Assembly (NCBI GenBank): GCA_030682255.1
Contig: JAUXOK010000028.1
Location: 124,001-188,000 of the forward strand
Reading direction: 5' to 3'
Length of the DNA: 64,000 nucleotides
Origin: Bacteroidota bacterium
Lineage (GTDB): Bacteria > Bacteroidota > Bacteroidia > NS11-12g > UBA955
Positions 38,042-48,499 of the stretch are shown here, piece after piece; positions within the stretch are counted from its first letter, which is position 1; every line of letters starts with the position of its first letter. The translations under genes were made by a program, and so were the position numbers. The notes beneath the pieces were generated by a model. That model made no database searches and had not been told where the DNA came from. It was given only the letters and a program-made list of their open reading frames with translations.

Positions 38042-39065
38042 CGACAGACTTTTTAGTATCTTTTATTTTTTCATATATGGCAAATAATACCAATGAAAAA
38101 AACAAGGTTGAAATCAATGAAAGCAAAACAATTAGCTTTCTTACAGGATAGGCTCTTTGTTCAGCAACATCAGCGTTACTTACTGTAAATTTATTGTTCA
38201 ATGTTTCTTTAACATCTACTTCTGCTCTTTCAAACTTGGCTTTTAAACTGGATAATTTATCTAATTCTAACAGCAAGGTTTCTGTTAAAGATGTAAATTG
38301 TCCACCATGCTGAGATAGATTTTTTTGTTGATCTACTAAATCTAAAACCTTACTCATATTGCCTGCGGCTCTTGCTTTATAGATCTCTTCTGCTAAGGCT
38401 CTTGTTTGCTCTATGTAATTAGTAACACCTTCCATACCCAATTTTTGAATTTCTGTTTTTAAGAAATTAATTTCATTTTCTTTGGCTTGCATTTGTCTTC
38501 TAACAATTTCTAGAGCAGGAATTGCCACTTCTAATTGAATCTCGTTTTTAATTGAATCATATAAATCCAAAATTCCATTTGCCATTTTAGCAGCCATTTC
38601 AGGGTTTTCGTCCATTACATCTACCTTGATAGACAAATATCTGGTTCTAGCAAACTTAAAATTTGAAGATACCTTCTCCGACAACTTTGTTTTCTTCATG
38701 TTACTTTTAGGATCAATTTTATAATGTTCCATTAGTTTGTAATTTCTCACCAACCTTTCGGTTAATTTAGAAGAATTTAAGATTTGCAATGCTTTTTCGG
38801 CTTCTTCTTCTGCGCCAAATTCCAAGGCATCTTTTTGACGTTGGTTTAAATCTGTTAATAACGCATTACTAATGGAGTTATTGGTTGTTGGATAAAAAAC
38901 AACTGTTGATTGATATTTGGGTGTTATCATAAAAGATGCGACACTTGATATAATAATAGTGGCAATAGCTAAAACAACTAATTGTTTATTCCATCTTAAA
39001 ATCAAGGCTAAAACATCTTTAAAACTAACTATTCCACTTGTGGGGGATTCAAAACTGGCATTCAT
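38034..39065 (-). CDS. Wzz/GumC-like chain-length protein
   Basis: About 343 residues with one membrane helix at each end (QLVVLAIATIIISSVASFMI and LIVLLSLISTLFFSLVLFAI) and a long coiled periplasmic part between them, the layout of polysaccharide co-polymerases. The N-terminal helix is followed by TPKYQSTVVFYP, a usual Wzz signature. I use ATG 39065 as start, since the in-frame TTG at 39080 lies in the promoter -7 box. It regulates chain length of the sugar polymer handled by the overlapping ligase-like gene. No tyrosine kinase domain is fused. Confidence 0.88.
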   Translation of the reverse strand: MNASFESPTSGIVSFKDVLALILRWNKQLVVLAIATIIISSVASFMITPKYQSTVVFYPTTNNSISNALLTDLNQRQKDALEFGAEEEAEKALQILNSSKLTERLVRNYKLMEHYKIDPKSNMKKTKLSEKVSSNFKFARTRYLSIKVDVMDENPEMAAKMANGILDLYDSIKNEIQLEVAIPALEIVRRQMQAKENEINFLKTEIQKLGMEGVTNYIEQTRALAEEIYKARAAGNMSKVLDLVDQQKNLSQHGGQFTSLTETLLLELDKLSSLKAKFERAEVDVKETLNNKFTVSNADVAEQRAYPVRKLIVLLSLISTLFFSLVLFAIYEKIKDTKKSVVA

Positions 39066-39077
39066 AAATTGGATTTG

Positions 39078-39085
39078 CAAAAATA
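39078..39085 (-). promoter_or_regulatory. Candidate -7 box of the Wzz-like gene
   Basis: TATTTTTG on the minus strand, 12 bases before the ATG at 39065. No clear -33 element. Confidence 0.45.
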
Positions 39086-39128
39086 TATAATTTAAGGGAA
39101 ATATTTGATTAACTTTTCTATTGTAAAA

Positions 39129-40568
39129 TTATTGCTTCTCTGACACAAAAAATGACAAAAAGTTTTTAACATTTACAATTTTCAACAAAACAGATAAAAC
39201 AAATGACATTATTACAAAAATTATTAAATTAATCCATAAAATATCCAAACCTTTAATTAAAACAAATACACCTACTAAAGAGAAAATAAAAATAACATAC
39301 TTAATAAGTTTTGATATATTTAGTTTAAAGTGAAACAATTGAAAACATCTGATAGTACATAATAAAGCAAAAGTAGATTGGGTTAACAATGCTGCAATTG
39401 ATGCCCCATAAACTTGAATTCTAGGTATCAGATACATATTCAAAGCTAAATTCAACAACAAGGCAATTAAAGCAGCTGTAATTAAAAATTTAATGTCTTT
39501 TTGAGCTGTTAAAAGTGTGCTAAAAATAAATACAAAACTAATAGGAATAAATGACAACATGATCATTCTAAATGTTTTAACAGAAAGTTTTAACGACTCA
39601 ATATCCTGATAATTATATAAGGTTTTCATGATGCTTTCATCAAATAAAATTGCCGACATTGAGACAACAATCGCAATCAATGACAAAATAGTAAAGGCGG
39701 TTTGTGTCAAAGGCTTAACATCTTGTTTTTGAGTAATTAACTTTGAATACATGGGCAATAACAAGCCAGCAAAAAGCATGGCAAACATGGATGAAGCATC
39801 CAATAACCTATAGCTTTGAGCATACAATGCAGAATAAAAATTCGGATTATCTAATAGTAAATTCATTAACAACACATCTAATCTGGTATATAATGCCATT
39901 AATGCAAATAACATTGCAAATGGAAAACTTTTAACAATCAACATTCTTACCCTAGGAACATTATTTGTTGTTGGGCTATCTGGTATTTGAGAATAAAATT
40001 TAATATTGATAAATAAAGCAATCAAAAAATTAATGAACAATGCAACAAGCTGTGCAACTGCAAAATAATAAATATTAACTAAGTTTGAATAAAAAAATGC
40101 TATACAAAATATGATGGCAAAAGTTTTGTCACTTACCGATAAAAAACTATCAATTTTGTAGTGATGCAAACCGTTAATGTTACTTCTTAAATACAAAATA
40201 AAAGAACTAAAAATTTGACTAAAAAGCAAAATTAATAACAATGAAGATTGAATATCTTTAAAATACCCCAAAGTAAATACTAAAGCAAAATAAATAAGCG
40301 ACAATAATGTCTTAAGCGTAAATAAAGTTTTAAAATTTTGCTTAAAAAAAGAAGTATCTGATGCTACGTGAGTATTATTAAAATTCTGAATACCAATGTC
40401 TAGTAAAATGCTAAAAACCAAGGTTAAATTTAAAGCAATATAATATTCTCCATAGGTATTCCCTAATATATTTTGTGCCGTTCTATCAACAACTAGAAGC
40501 CAAAAGGGCTTTATTATTAGATTTAACCCCTGTAATAAAAATAAATTTTTTAAAAATTGAGACCGCAT
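39129..40568 (-). CDS. Polysaccharide flippase (Wzx/MATE-like)
   Basis: A 479-residue inner-membrane protein with about twelve to fourteen helices, in the style of the oligosaccharide flippase family (MRSQFLKNLFLLQGLNLI at the N-terminus; LDVLLMNLLLDNPNFYSALY in the middle). It moves lipid-linked sugar units to the periplasm. It is the first gene of the flippase, Wzz-like, ligase-like set, all on one strand. No glycosyltransferases are adjacent, so the sugar-building genes must lie elsewhere. Confidence 0.88.
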   Translation of the reverse strand: MRSQFLKNLFLLQGLNLIIKPFWLLVVDRTAQNILGNTYGEYYIALNLTLVFSILLDIGIQNFNNTHVASDTSFFKQNFKTLFTLKTLLSLIYFALVFTLGYFKDIQSSLLLILLFSQIFSSFILYLRSNINGLHHYKIDSFLSVSDKTFAIIFCIAFFYSNLVNIYYFAVAQLVALFINFLIALFINIKFYSQIPDSPTTNNVPRVRMLIVKSFPFAMLFALMALYTRLDVLLMNLLLDNPNFYSALYAQSYRLLDASSMFAMLFAGLLLPMYSKLITQKQDVKPLTQTAFTILSLIAIVVSMSAILFDESIMKTLYNYQDIESLKLSVKTFRMIMLSFIPISFVFIFSTLLTAQKDIKFLITAALIALLLNLALNMYLIPRIQVYGASIAALLTQSTFALLCTIRCFQLFHFKLNISKLIKYVIFIFSLVGVFVLIKGLDILWINLIIFVIMSFVLSVLLKIVNVKNFLSFFVSEKQ

Positions 40569-40649
40569 GAAGAATTACTTTGCAAAATAACATCTTTAAA
40601 ATTAAAAATCAATATTATTTTATTATCAATCGGTTTGTAAATAGTTAAA

Positions 40650-43190
40650 TTAAAAACGTTGAGCAATCACACAACTAATCTTTTGTTTAATGACTTGTTT
40701 ACTATTAATTGATACTGCTACTATTTCAATGATGTAAATGCCTACAGGCAACTTCTGTTGATTATAATCTGTTCCATCCCAAGTTACAAAACCATCTGAT
40801 CCTATCGTCTGATTATTTACAACCTTTTTTATCAATACACCCTCTGTATTATAAATATTCATTGTTAATGCATAATCACTGCTTGGTAAATTGTAATTTA
40901 AAATTAAAAAATCCTCAAATCCATCACCATCTGGCGACAAGGTTTTGGAATCTAAATAAAAATAATTCTCACTTTTAATTTGTCCCAATTTTTGAGAATT
41001 TTCATATCCCGGGGTTGCAAATCCAGCTAATGAAGCTGCACTATACCAATTTAATGGTTGATTTGTTGGTGTCTTTTTATCCAATCTTTCTAAACTTACA
41101 CCATTTTGATCTCTTAAAAGTGGCGTATGCCAATCTTTATGGTAACTTAAACTGTCAATAACTTGATCCAAAGAACTGACTAAAACAACTTTTCCTTGAT
41201 CATCTGGCATTGAAATCAATTTGGTCATATTTATTTTTAATGCCTTCAGATTATTGCAACGGTATGTTATACATATATTATTGGTGTCTTCTGTTAAAAC
41301 TAAAAACTGTCCTGGTTTTAAGATTTGAATTGAATTACTTATCTTGAAATAATTATTCAGCATGCCATTATTGTCTACATCTGCAATAAAATATTTTGAC
41401 AAATCAAATGCAAACTTTGTGGTGTTGTAAAACTCAATAAAATCCTTGCCACCAACTTTTGGATTAAACAAAACCTCATTGATTATAATATCATTTCTTT
41501 TGGCCTCAGATATCCATTGCCAATTTACAATTTGATTTTGAATATTACCTTCACAATCTCTTAATCCCTTAATATTTATAGTGTATTCTAGGGTTTTATC
41601 TGCTAAAAAATCTACACTTATTACAAGCACAGATTCTTTCACATCAAATTTTAAAATTTTATAATTAATGGGTAAATTATTGATGAATATCTGAAACTGA
41701 TTAATTGATAATGAATCAAAGGATTTATTGAAATACAATGACATTATGGTATCATTCTCTATTTCAAAACGTTGAATAATAACACCAACTGTATCTTGAG
41801 GCAAATTACTTTTTACTGAATTAATTTTACCTGGAGTGCCTCCCTTGGCATCAATACTCGCTTTCCAATTGGGTTCATTCAAACATGGATAATTATAATC
41901 TATCATTTCCAAACTGTAACCTCCTTTCCTCTTTACATCATCTTTATACCATTTATCGGTATAACTAACTCGATGAATCCAATTCCCCAATTGATTATAC
42001 AATTGTATATCATCAGCTGAATTATTTAATGAAGGAATATCATATAAAACGAGTATAGAGTCGGGATAAAATATTATAGGAGGCAAAGGTTTACTAGATG
42101 TCAGGTCGCTTATCATACAATTTTTCAGATCTAAAAAACGACCAGAAACATTGGTTAATTCAACATACTCCTTATTAACTAAACCCACAGGTGGGTCGGG
42201 GTCTATCATTAATTCTGTGATAAGAATGTCAAACATTTTTGGCGTGTCTGGTTTAAACAATATAAAATCTAAAATGGTTTCTTGTATTTCATTTTCATTC
42301 AAATCTTTTATCCCTAAAATTTTTAATTGATAAAAAGTATTAAAATCAAATGGCGTTAAAAATTGCAATTCAATGGTTTTAGAATTTACAAATTGAATGA
42401 AATCTGGATTTTGAAGTCTTGACACCACAATGAAATTATTCAACTGCATCAAACTGAATGAGTCGCAAGCTTCGTTCAATACACATCTGATTGTATTTGA
42501 ATTCAATATGTTCAAGCTATCTATTTTAGGAGAAATCGTATCTTTAATTAATGGCCCAGCATATAAATTATCAAAATAATGACGGTTTATAAAACTGGCA
42601 GTACTTTGTCGGATTCTCAGGGCTACAAAGGGATTGTTAACTGTTTGGCTATTTTTAAAGAAACCTTCTGTGAAATAATTTTTATCAGTTATTTTCTTTC
42701 TTTTTAAAACTAAAGAGTCTTGATGCTGCTCGATTAATAGGCGGTAATGATTATTACTTGTGTTCAGTATACCATCAACACCATCAATAACTTTTGTTTC
42801 AATACCATTTTGAAGCCTATACAAACTAATTTCATCTTGCGTGTTGCCCATTCTAACAAAAAAACCATTTTTTGCCAAGTTAATTTGTTGGCTATCAGAC
42901 ATGATAAAGAAATCAATATAATTAGCAGAAGAAGGATTAAAAGCTATTCTTACATCTATTTCCCATTGATTAAAATCAAATTTAATGGATGGAGTACTGA
43001 TAAAAAACGTTGAATTTAATGTAGAATGATTCGTTCTTAGTTCACCATTATCATGTATAAATGAATTTGTATCACCTTGCCATATCAATCCGTTTTTTTG
43101 AAAATCACCATCAAATGATGAGGAAATTTGAGAGAAAAGCAAAGAGTTTGCACTTAAAAAGATGCAAAAAAACATAAAACGGCTCATCAT
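40650..43190 (-). CDS. Large surface protein with lamin-tail domains
   Basis: An 846-residue exported protein (signal peptide ending SLLFSQ). Residues about 20-215 form a lectin- or jelly-roll-like beta region. Two lamin-tail domains follow (FDILITELMIDPDPP, KEYVELTNVSG at about 330; and IIINEVLFNPKVGGKDFIEFYNTT at about 575). The C-terminal 100 residues resemble a FlgD-like/CHU_C fold (LSPDGDGFEDFLILNYNL, TWDGTDYNQQKLPVGIYI), which links many such proteins to T9SS export. Role unknown; adhesion or a structural surface function is likely. Confidence 0.85.
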   Translation of the reverse strand: MMSRFMFFCIFLSANSLLFSQISSSFDGDFQKNGLIWQGDTNSFIHDNGELRTNHSTLNSTFFISTPSIKFDFNQWEIDVRIAFNPSSANYIDFFIMSDSQQINLAKNGFFVRMGNTQDEISLYRLQNGIETKVIDGVDGILNTSNNHYRLLIEQHQDSLVLKRKKITDKNYFTEGFFKNSQTVNNPFVALRIRQSTASFINRHYFDNLYAGPLIKDTISPKIDSLNILNSNTIRCVLNEACDSFSLMQLNNFIVVSRLQNPDFIQFVNSKTIELQFLTPFDFNTFYQLKILGIKDLNENEIQETILDFILFKPDTPKMFDILITELMIDPDPPVGLVNKEYVELTNVSGRFLDLKNCMISDLTSSKPLPPIIFYPDSILVLYDIPSLNNSADDIQLYNQLGNWIHRVSYTDKWYKDDVKRKGGYSLEMIDYNYPCLNEPNWKASIDAKGGTPGKINSVKSNLPQDTVGVIIQRFEIENDTIMSLYFNKSFDSLSINQFQIFINNLPINYKILKFDVKESVLVISVDFLADKTLEYTINIKGLRDCEGNIQNQIVNWQWISEAKRNDIIINEVLFNPKVGGKDFIEFYNTTKFAFDLSKYFIADVDNNGMLNNYFKISNSIQILKPGQFLVLTEDTNNICITYRCNNLKALKINMTKLISMPDDQGKVVLVSSLDQVIDSLSYHKDWHTPLLRDQNGVSLERLDKKTPTNQPLNWYSAASLAGFATPGYENSQKLGQIKSENYFYLDSKTLSPDGDGFEDFLILNYNLPSSDYALTMNIYNTEGVLIKKVVNNQTIGSDGFVTWDGTDYNQQKLPVGIYIIEIVAVSINSKQVIKQKISCVIAQRF

Positions 43191-43208
43191 AACATGTGTT
43201 TAGTATCA

Positions 43209-43216
43209 CAAAAGTA
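43209..43216 (-). promoter_or_regulatory. Candidate -7 box of the lamin-tail protein gene
   Basis: TACTTTTG on the minus strand matches TAnnTTTG and lies 18 bases before the ATG at 43190. Confidence 0.45.
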
Positions 43217-43280
43217 TTATAAAATTACAATTATAAAAAACATCTCAATACTTAAAAATTAAATCAGTTACACTAAACCA

Positions 43281-43312
43281 ATATATATATATATATATAT
43301 AAATTTTTTTTT
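43281..43312. repeat. AT dinucleotide tract next to a T-run
   Basis: Ten AT units (43281-43300) followed by AAA and nine T. It lies in the 347-base gap between two divergent large surface protein genes. No -7 or operator overlaps it. Confidence 0.85.
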
Positions 43313-43579
43313 CTTTAAAACGGTCAAACTATTTCAGACACTGATAAGATGCAAAATTAGAAATTAATTAGTACCCTCAAATCAACCAATTATCTAAACT
43401 CAAAAATATAAAAATAAAATACACACTTGTTATTAACATTTAACATAAATTTTTTAAAAAACAAGAGAACCATAAATGGATAATGTAGTATTATATAACT
43501 ACTTACAGTTAAAATTTCAATTATAAAACACATTTTTATGTACTTAAACAAGTCATGCCTTATCAAGATTTTTGTAACG

Positions 43580-45550
43580 ATGAAAAATTATATATTATTG
43601 ATTGCAATTATTCTTTTAACCCAAAAAAGTTTTTCTCAAGACATAACTTGGAATGGAAGCGTATCTTCTGATTGGAACAATTCTCTCAATTGGACCCCTA
43701 ACATAATACCTAGCACTACGAGTCATAATGTCATTATAAACAATGCAACTGTATCACATAAATGTCTTTTAAATGCTAATAGGAGCATAAGAAGATTGGA
43801 TTTAAATGATGGTGCAGAACTTGATTTGAATAACTTTACACTTACAATTAGTGATAGACTTAGAATAGAAGAAGGTGTTTTAAAAAATGGCAATATTATT
43901 ACGCCCAATATTAATAGAATTCAAAATTCAACTTTTATTGGAAGCATCAGCATAACCAAAACCAGTTCAAGTACGGGCAATAATGATTTGGAAGGTGGAA
44001 ATCGTTTTATAGGTAATATTACATTTATTAACGAAGACAATAGCAGATTAAGATTAGCCGAAGATAGAGGTGATACATTTAAAGCTCATGCAACATTTAT
44101 AAGAACGGGCACTGGATCATTTGAAGTGGCAAGAAGACGTAATAATTATTTTGAAGGTGATATTAATTGTGAGGGTACTATTCTTTTTGGAGAAAATAAT
44201 GGGGTAGTTATCATCAATGGCAATGATTCTCAAAATATCAATTGGAATTCGATAGGCAATAAACCTAATTTCCCTAATCTTACAATGAACACGTCTCAAA
44301 ATGGAGAATTAACTTTAAATACCCCAATAGATATTGAAGATAATTTAACATTAACAAGTGGGGTGATTAATACCACAACAGCTAATATTATTAGATTAAC
44401 TGATGAGTCAACAACAACATCTATTGGTAATGCCAATTCCTTTATAAGTGGTCCGATGGAATATAATTTATCGAATAATTCAAACAGTGGTTTCACTTTA
44501 AATTTTCCAATTGGTAAAAAACTAACCCCAAAAAATTATTACCCTGAATATTATATCTGGAGGCCTATAAGTTTATTAGTTGGGCATACCCACAGTGCAA
44601 CATATACATACAGGGCTGAGGTTTTTAACAACTACTACAACAATTCAAACTGGACTCTTCCTGGTGGCATAGACACGGCATCTAGGGCAAGATCATGGGA
44701 TATTCAAAGATATTTAACAAGTAATATGACAAATACACCATCCAACCAATTAAGAACAAACGCAACTTCTGGTCAAAGACCAATCATTACTTTATATTTT
44801 GGCTATAGTGATTCTGTTTACGATGGATCAAATTTAACCATATTAAAAAACACTAGTGACAGCCCGAATGCATGGATAGATATTGGTGGAACAGGTGCAC
44901 CTGTATATAACAACAGAACTCCTTTAGCAGGAAGTATCACTAGCACAGGTACGAACTTCAATTCATTTAGCACATTTACATTAGGAAGTCTTTCAACTGG
45001 ATTCAACCCTCTTCCATTAAAACTTCTTGACTTCAAAGCAACCGAATTTGAAAATGACATTTTAGTCAATTGGTCAACTACTGAAGAAAAAAACACAGAT
45101 TATTTTGAAGTTGAAAAATCTATTGATGGTAAAAACTGGTATCTAATTAGCCGCATCGATGCTGCCGAAGAAACTCAAAATATCAATTTATATCATGCTT
45201 TAGATAAAAACGTAAACAATGGTATTCATTTTTACAGATTAAAACAATTTGATATTGATGGTAGTTTTGAATACTCAAAAACAGTTAGAATTGTTAAAAA
45301 TAGTATCCCTCAAAAAACTATTACAATTTATCCTAATCCAGCTCAAAATGAAATTCTAATTTTAAACAACCATAACATTGAAGAACTTATAAACTGGAGA
45401 ATTATAAATACTATAGGTAAAACTGTATTATCTGGCGAGTCAGAACAAAATCAAAAAATAGATATTTCAAGCCTATCTAATGGCATTTATTATTTACAAA
45501 TTAATCAATTTGACAAAATTGAAAATATAAAATTAATCATTAGTAGATAA
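43580..45550 (+). CDS. Large T9SS cargo protein with beta-helix-like N-terminus
   Basis: About 656 residues from the ATG at 43580 (signal peptide MKNYILLIAIILLTQKSFSQ); a longer start at 43538 would precede the signal with polar residues. The early part has WNGSVSSDWNNSLNWTP and repeated short strands (LDLNDGAELDLNNFTL), a beta-solenoid-like pattern frequent in Bacteroidota surface proteins. A later LKLLDFKATEFENDILVNWSTTEEKN stretch is a familiar pre-tail module. A type A sorting domain ends it (ITIYPNPAQNEILI, LSNGIYYLQI). Probably a secreted or cell-surface protein; function unknown. Confidence 0.85.
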   Translation: MKNYILLIAIILLTQKSFSQDITWNGSVSSDWNNSLNWTPNIIPSTTSHNVIINNATVSHKCLLNANRSIRRLDLNDGAELDLNNFTLTISDRLRIEEGVLKNGNIITPNINRIQNSTFIGSISITKTSSSTGNNDLEGGNRFIGNITFINEDNSRLRLAEDRGDTFKAHATFIRTGTGSFEVARRRNNYFEGDINCEGTILFGENNGVVIINGNDSQNINWNSIGNKPNFPNLTMNTSQNGELTLNTPIDIEDNLTLTSGVINTTTANIIRLTDESTTTSIGNANSFISGPMEYNLSNNSNSGFTLNFPIGKKLTPKNYYPEYYIWRPISLLVGHTHSATYTYRAEVFNNYYNNSNWTLPGGIDTASRARSWDIQRYLTSNMTNTPSNQLRTNATSGQRPIITLYFGYSDSVYDGSNLTILKNTSDSPNAWIDIGGTGAPVYNNRTPLAGSITSTGTNFNSFSTFTLGSLSTGFNPLPLKLLDFKATEFENDILVNWSTTEEKNTDYFEVEKSIDGKNWYLISRIDAAEETQNINLYHALDKNVNNGIHFYRLKQFDIDGSFEYSKTVRIVKNSIPQKTITIYPNPAQNEILILNNHNIEELINWRIINTIGKTVLSGESEQNQKIDISSLSNGIYYLQINQFDKIENIKLIISR

Positions 45551-45553
45551 TTA

Positions 45554-46822
45554 CTACAATGCATCTATAAATTTATTGAACAGCAAAAATGCCCCTGTAT
45601 AATTAGTTAATGGAACCATTTCAGGTCTATCATACACATCATGATAATAAGGATAAGGGCCCATCAAATAAAAGAAAAAACATTTGACGCCCTGCTCAGA
45701 AAACCAATAATGGTCACTATTTGCAGCCTTACCTCTAGATTTCACTTGAGGTAGATATTTATTTTCATCATTGATAGATTTCAATAGATTAAATTCTTTA
45801 CCAAACACAGAACCATTAACTGCCATTACACCCTCTGCGCCATTACCCATCAAATCAATATTGATTAAAAATTTAATTTTTGACAAAGGGAAAAATGGAT
45901 GTTCAACATAATATTTAGAACCAATTAAACCCAATTCCTCGCCTGAAAAAGCAACAAAAACCAAGTTGTATTTTGGTTTGTTTTTAGCATAATGCTTCGC
46001 AATATCAAGCATCATAGCAATACCACTGGCATTATCATTTGCGCCATTAAATATAGCTTCTTTACCCATAACACCCAAGTGATCGTAATGAGCGGTCAGC
46101 ATGATGAATGTATCTTTATTTGAATAACCTTTTATCATACCAATCACATTTTGTGAAGTATATTTTTGAATCATTTTGTTCTTAATTTTAATTTTAAGAT
46201 TAAAATTTGTTATTCCCTCAACTGCTGATTTCTTTATTGTTATAAAACATTTTTTGCCTGTAAAATAACTACTTCCCCAAGTTAGCTTTTCATTGCTAAG
46301 TTGAACAATCAACTCTTTAGAGTAATCTTTCAAATATTTTTTAAGATTGATGGCAGCATCCTGATAATATTTTGGCGAAAATGTATCTAAAACTACTTTT
46401 TTGAGTAAATAGCCTTTAGTATCAAAATGACTTTCATTATTTAATTCAATAATATCAACTAAATCCACATTGCCTTCAAAAACATAAGAAGGACAATCAG
46501 GATTAATAATATAATCGATACCTGGTCTAAGCAATTTATTATTAATTGAAACTTCAACGGTTTTGGGAAAAATATTTACCGGAAAAGAGAATTTTTGTAT
46601 AAACGATTTGTTTTTCAAAGGTATTAATCCAATTTTTTTATACTCATTAACGATGTAATTAGCAGCTTTTTTATCTGCTTTATTCACATATCCCCTACCT
46701 TCAAATTGATTAGAAGCCAATTGATTAATTATTTTTCGGGCATAAACGGTATCTTGAGAAAAAGCATCAAAAAAAACAGAAAAAGCGATAATTAAAACTA
46801 ATACTTTGGTTAAATTAAACAT
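45554..46822 (-). CDS. Secreted M28 zinc aminopeptidase-like
   Basis: A 422-residue exported peptidase. Signal peptide ending FFDAFSQ. The M28 zinc motifs are in order: the histidine of LTAHYDHLG, the aspartate of GANDNASG and the paired glutamates of VAFSGEELG. Near the C-terminus a further ligand histidine is in PYYHDVYD. It removes N-terminal amino acids from peptides in the periplasm or outside. Stops of this gene and the convergent T9SS cargo gene are three bases apart. Confidence 0.92.
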   Translation of the reverse strand: MFNLTKVLVLIIAFSVFFDAFSQDTVYARKIINQLASNQFEGRGYVNKADKKAANYIVNEYKKIGLIPLKNKSFIQKFSFPVNIFPKTVEVSINNKLLRPGIDYIINPDCPSYVFEGNVDLVDIIELNNESHFDTKGYLLKKVVLDTFSPKYYQDAAINLKKYLKDYSKELIVQLSNEKLTWGSSYFTGKKCFITIKKSAVEGITNFNLKIKIKNKMIQKYTSQNVIGMIKGYSNKDTFIMLTAHYDHLGVMGKEAIFNGANDNASGIAMMLDIAKHYAKNKPKYNLVFVAFSGEELGLIGSKYYVEHPFFPLSKIKFLINIDLMGNGAEGVMAVNGSVFGKEFNLLKSINDENKYLPQVKSRGKAANSDHYWFSEQGVKCFFFYLMGPYPYYHDVYDRPEMVPLTNYTGAFLLFNKFIDAL

Positions 46823-46826
46823 TTTG

Positions 46827-46834
46827 CAAAATTA
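46827..46834 (-). promoter_or_regulatory. Candidate -7 box of the M28 peptidase gene
   Basis: TAATTTTG on the minus strand ends four bases before the ATG at 46822, predicting a leaderless transcript. No clear -33 element. Confidence 0.45.
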
Positions 46835-46981
46835 ATATAAATAATAATATTTACTAAGACGAAGTTATTTCATTGATAATATGCATTTTACACATAAAAC
46901 ATGGTCATTAAAAGTTTTATAAAAAAAATTGTGAATTTAATTTAAAAATATGGTTATTTGCACCAATCAAATTTTAAAATC

Positions 46982-47218
46982 ATGTCAGAAGTAGCAGAAA
47001 AAGTAAAATCAATCATTGTTGACAAATTAGGAGTAGAAGCAAGTGAAGTAACTCCTGAGGCAAGTTTCACAAACGATTTAGGCGCAGATTCATTAGACAC
47101 CGTTGAATTAATCATGGAATTCGAAAAAGAATTCAACATTGCAATTCCGGATGAACAAGCTGAAAAAATTGGAACTGTTGGCGATGCCATCACTTACATC
47201 GAAAACAATTCTAAATAA
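46982..47218 (+). CDS. acpP: Acyl carrier protein
   Basis: A 78-residue acidic protein that carries the growing fatty acyl chain. The phosphopantetheine site is S37 in [11 protein letters not shown] use the ATG at 46982 ([10 protein letters not shown]); an in-frame TTG 24 bases upstream is not a typical ACP beginning. It is followed 21 bases later by fabF, then rnc, a gene order conserved in many bacteria. Confidence 0.97.
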   Translation: MSEVAEKVKSIIVDKLGVEASEVTPEASFTNDLGADSLDTVELIMEFEKEFNIAIPDEQAEKIGTVGDAITYIENNSK

Positions 47219-47239
47219 TTTTTAAGTCCTTTAACATAC

Positions 47240-48487
47240 ATGCAATTTAAACGTGTAGTGGTTACAGGTATGGGCGCTCTTACGCCATTGGGTAACAACC
47301 TCCAAGATTATTGGACGGCTTTATCCAATGGTGTGAGTGGGGCTGACATGGTGACACTTTTTGACACCACAAAATTCAAAACAAAATTTGCTTGCGAAGT
47401 TAAAAACTTCAATCCAGAGGACTATATGGACCGAAAGGAAGCAAGAAAAATGGATAGATTTGCTCAGTTTGCTGCTGTTACCACAGATGAAGCCATCATA
47501 GACTCTGGTCTTAATCTCGATAAAATAGATAAAACTCGTATTGGTGTAATTTGGGGCTCTGGAATAGGAGGTTTAACTTCTTTCTTTCATGAAAGTGCCG
47601 ATTTTGCTAGAGGAGATGGTACACCTAGATTCTCTCCATTCTTTATAACTAAGATGATTTCTGACATAGCCGGAGGGCTTGTCAGCATTAAATATGGCTT
47701 TGGTGGGCCTAATTACACCACAGTTTCCGCTTGTGCTTCAAGCAATAATGCTTTGATTGATGCCTATTTATACATTAAATTAGGAAAAAGTCCTATCATT
47801 ATAACTGGAGGTTCTGAAGCTTGTATCAATGAACCTGCCATGGGTGGATTCAGTACAATGAGAGCTTTGAGTGAAAGAAATGATGACCCAAAAACAGCAT
47901 CTCGTCCATTCGACAAAAACAGAGATGGATTCGTTTTAGGAGAAGGCTCTGCAGCTTTGGTTTTAGAAGAATATGAACACGCTGTTGCTAGAGGTGCAAA
48001 AATTTATTGTGAAGTTATTGGCACGGGTTTAAGTGCAGATGCATACCATTTAACGGCACCTCATCCAGAAGGTCATGGTGTAATTAATGTATTAAAATGG
48101 GCATTAGAAGAAGCTCAATTAAGCCCTAAAGACATTGATTATATCAATGTTCATGGAACTTCTACGCCATTAGGTGATGTAGCTGAACTAAAAGCCATTA
48201 GTGCTGTATTTGGTGAACATGCTTATAACATGAACATCAGTTCTACAAAATCCATGACTGGACATTTATTAGGTGGTGCAGGTGCTGCTGAATCTGTAGC
48301 TACAATTATGGCCATGAAACACAACTTGGTACCTCCAACTATCAATCATTTTACAGACGATGAAAATATTGATGCCAGATTAAATTTAACATTTAATAAA
48401 GCTCAATCAAAAAATATCAATTACGCTTTAAGTAATACTTTTGGATTTGGAGGACATAATGCAACTGTTGTCTTCAAAAAAATCTAA
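47240..48487 (+). CDS. fabF: Beta-ketoacyl-ACP synthase II
   Basis: Elongation enzyme of fatty acid synthesis. The 415-residue protein has the catalytic cysteine C165 (TVSACASSN), the histidines in INVHGTSTPLGD and TGHLLGGAGA, and the KSMTGH block. Family length and order are normal. The upstream acpP supplies its substrate carrier. Its stop codon is in the same frame as the following rnc, separated by four codons. Confidence 0.97.
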   Translation: MQFKRVVVTGMGALTPLGNNLQDYWTALSNGVSGADMVTLFDTTKFKTKFACEVKNFNPEDYMDRKEARKMDRFAQFAAVTTDEAIIDSGLNLDKIDKTRIGVIWGSGIGGLTSFFHESADFARGDGTPRFSPFFITKMISDIAGGLVSIKYGFGGPNYTTVSACASSNNALIDAYLYIKLGKSPIIITGGSEACINEPAMGGFSTMRALSERNDDPKTASRPFDKNRDGFVLGEGSAALVLEEYEHAVARGAKIYCEVIGTGLSADAYHLTAPHPEGHGVINVLKWALEEAQLSPKDIDYINVHGTSTPLGDVAELKAISAVFGEHAYNMNISSTKSMTGHLLGGAGAAESVATIMAMKHNLVPPTINHFTDDENIDARLNLTFNKAQSKNINYALSNTFGFGGHNATVVFKKI

Positions 48488-48499
48488 TTCGTTCTTGAT

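Noticed and set aside
39066..39080. TTG start for the Wzz-like gene
   Set aside because: It overlaps the -7 box TATTTTTG; the ATG at 39065 is a better start.
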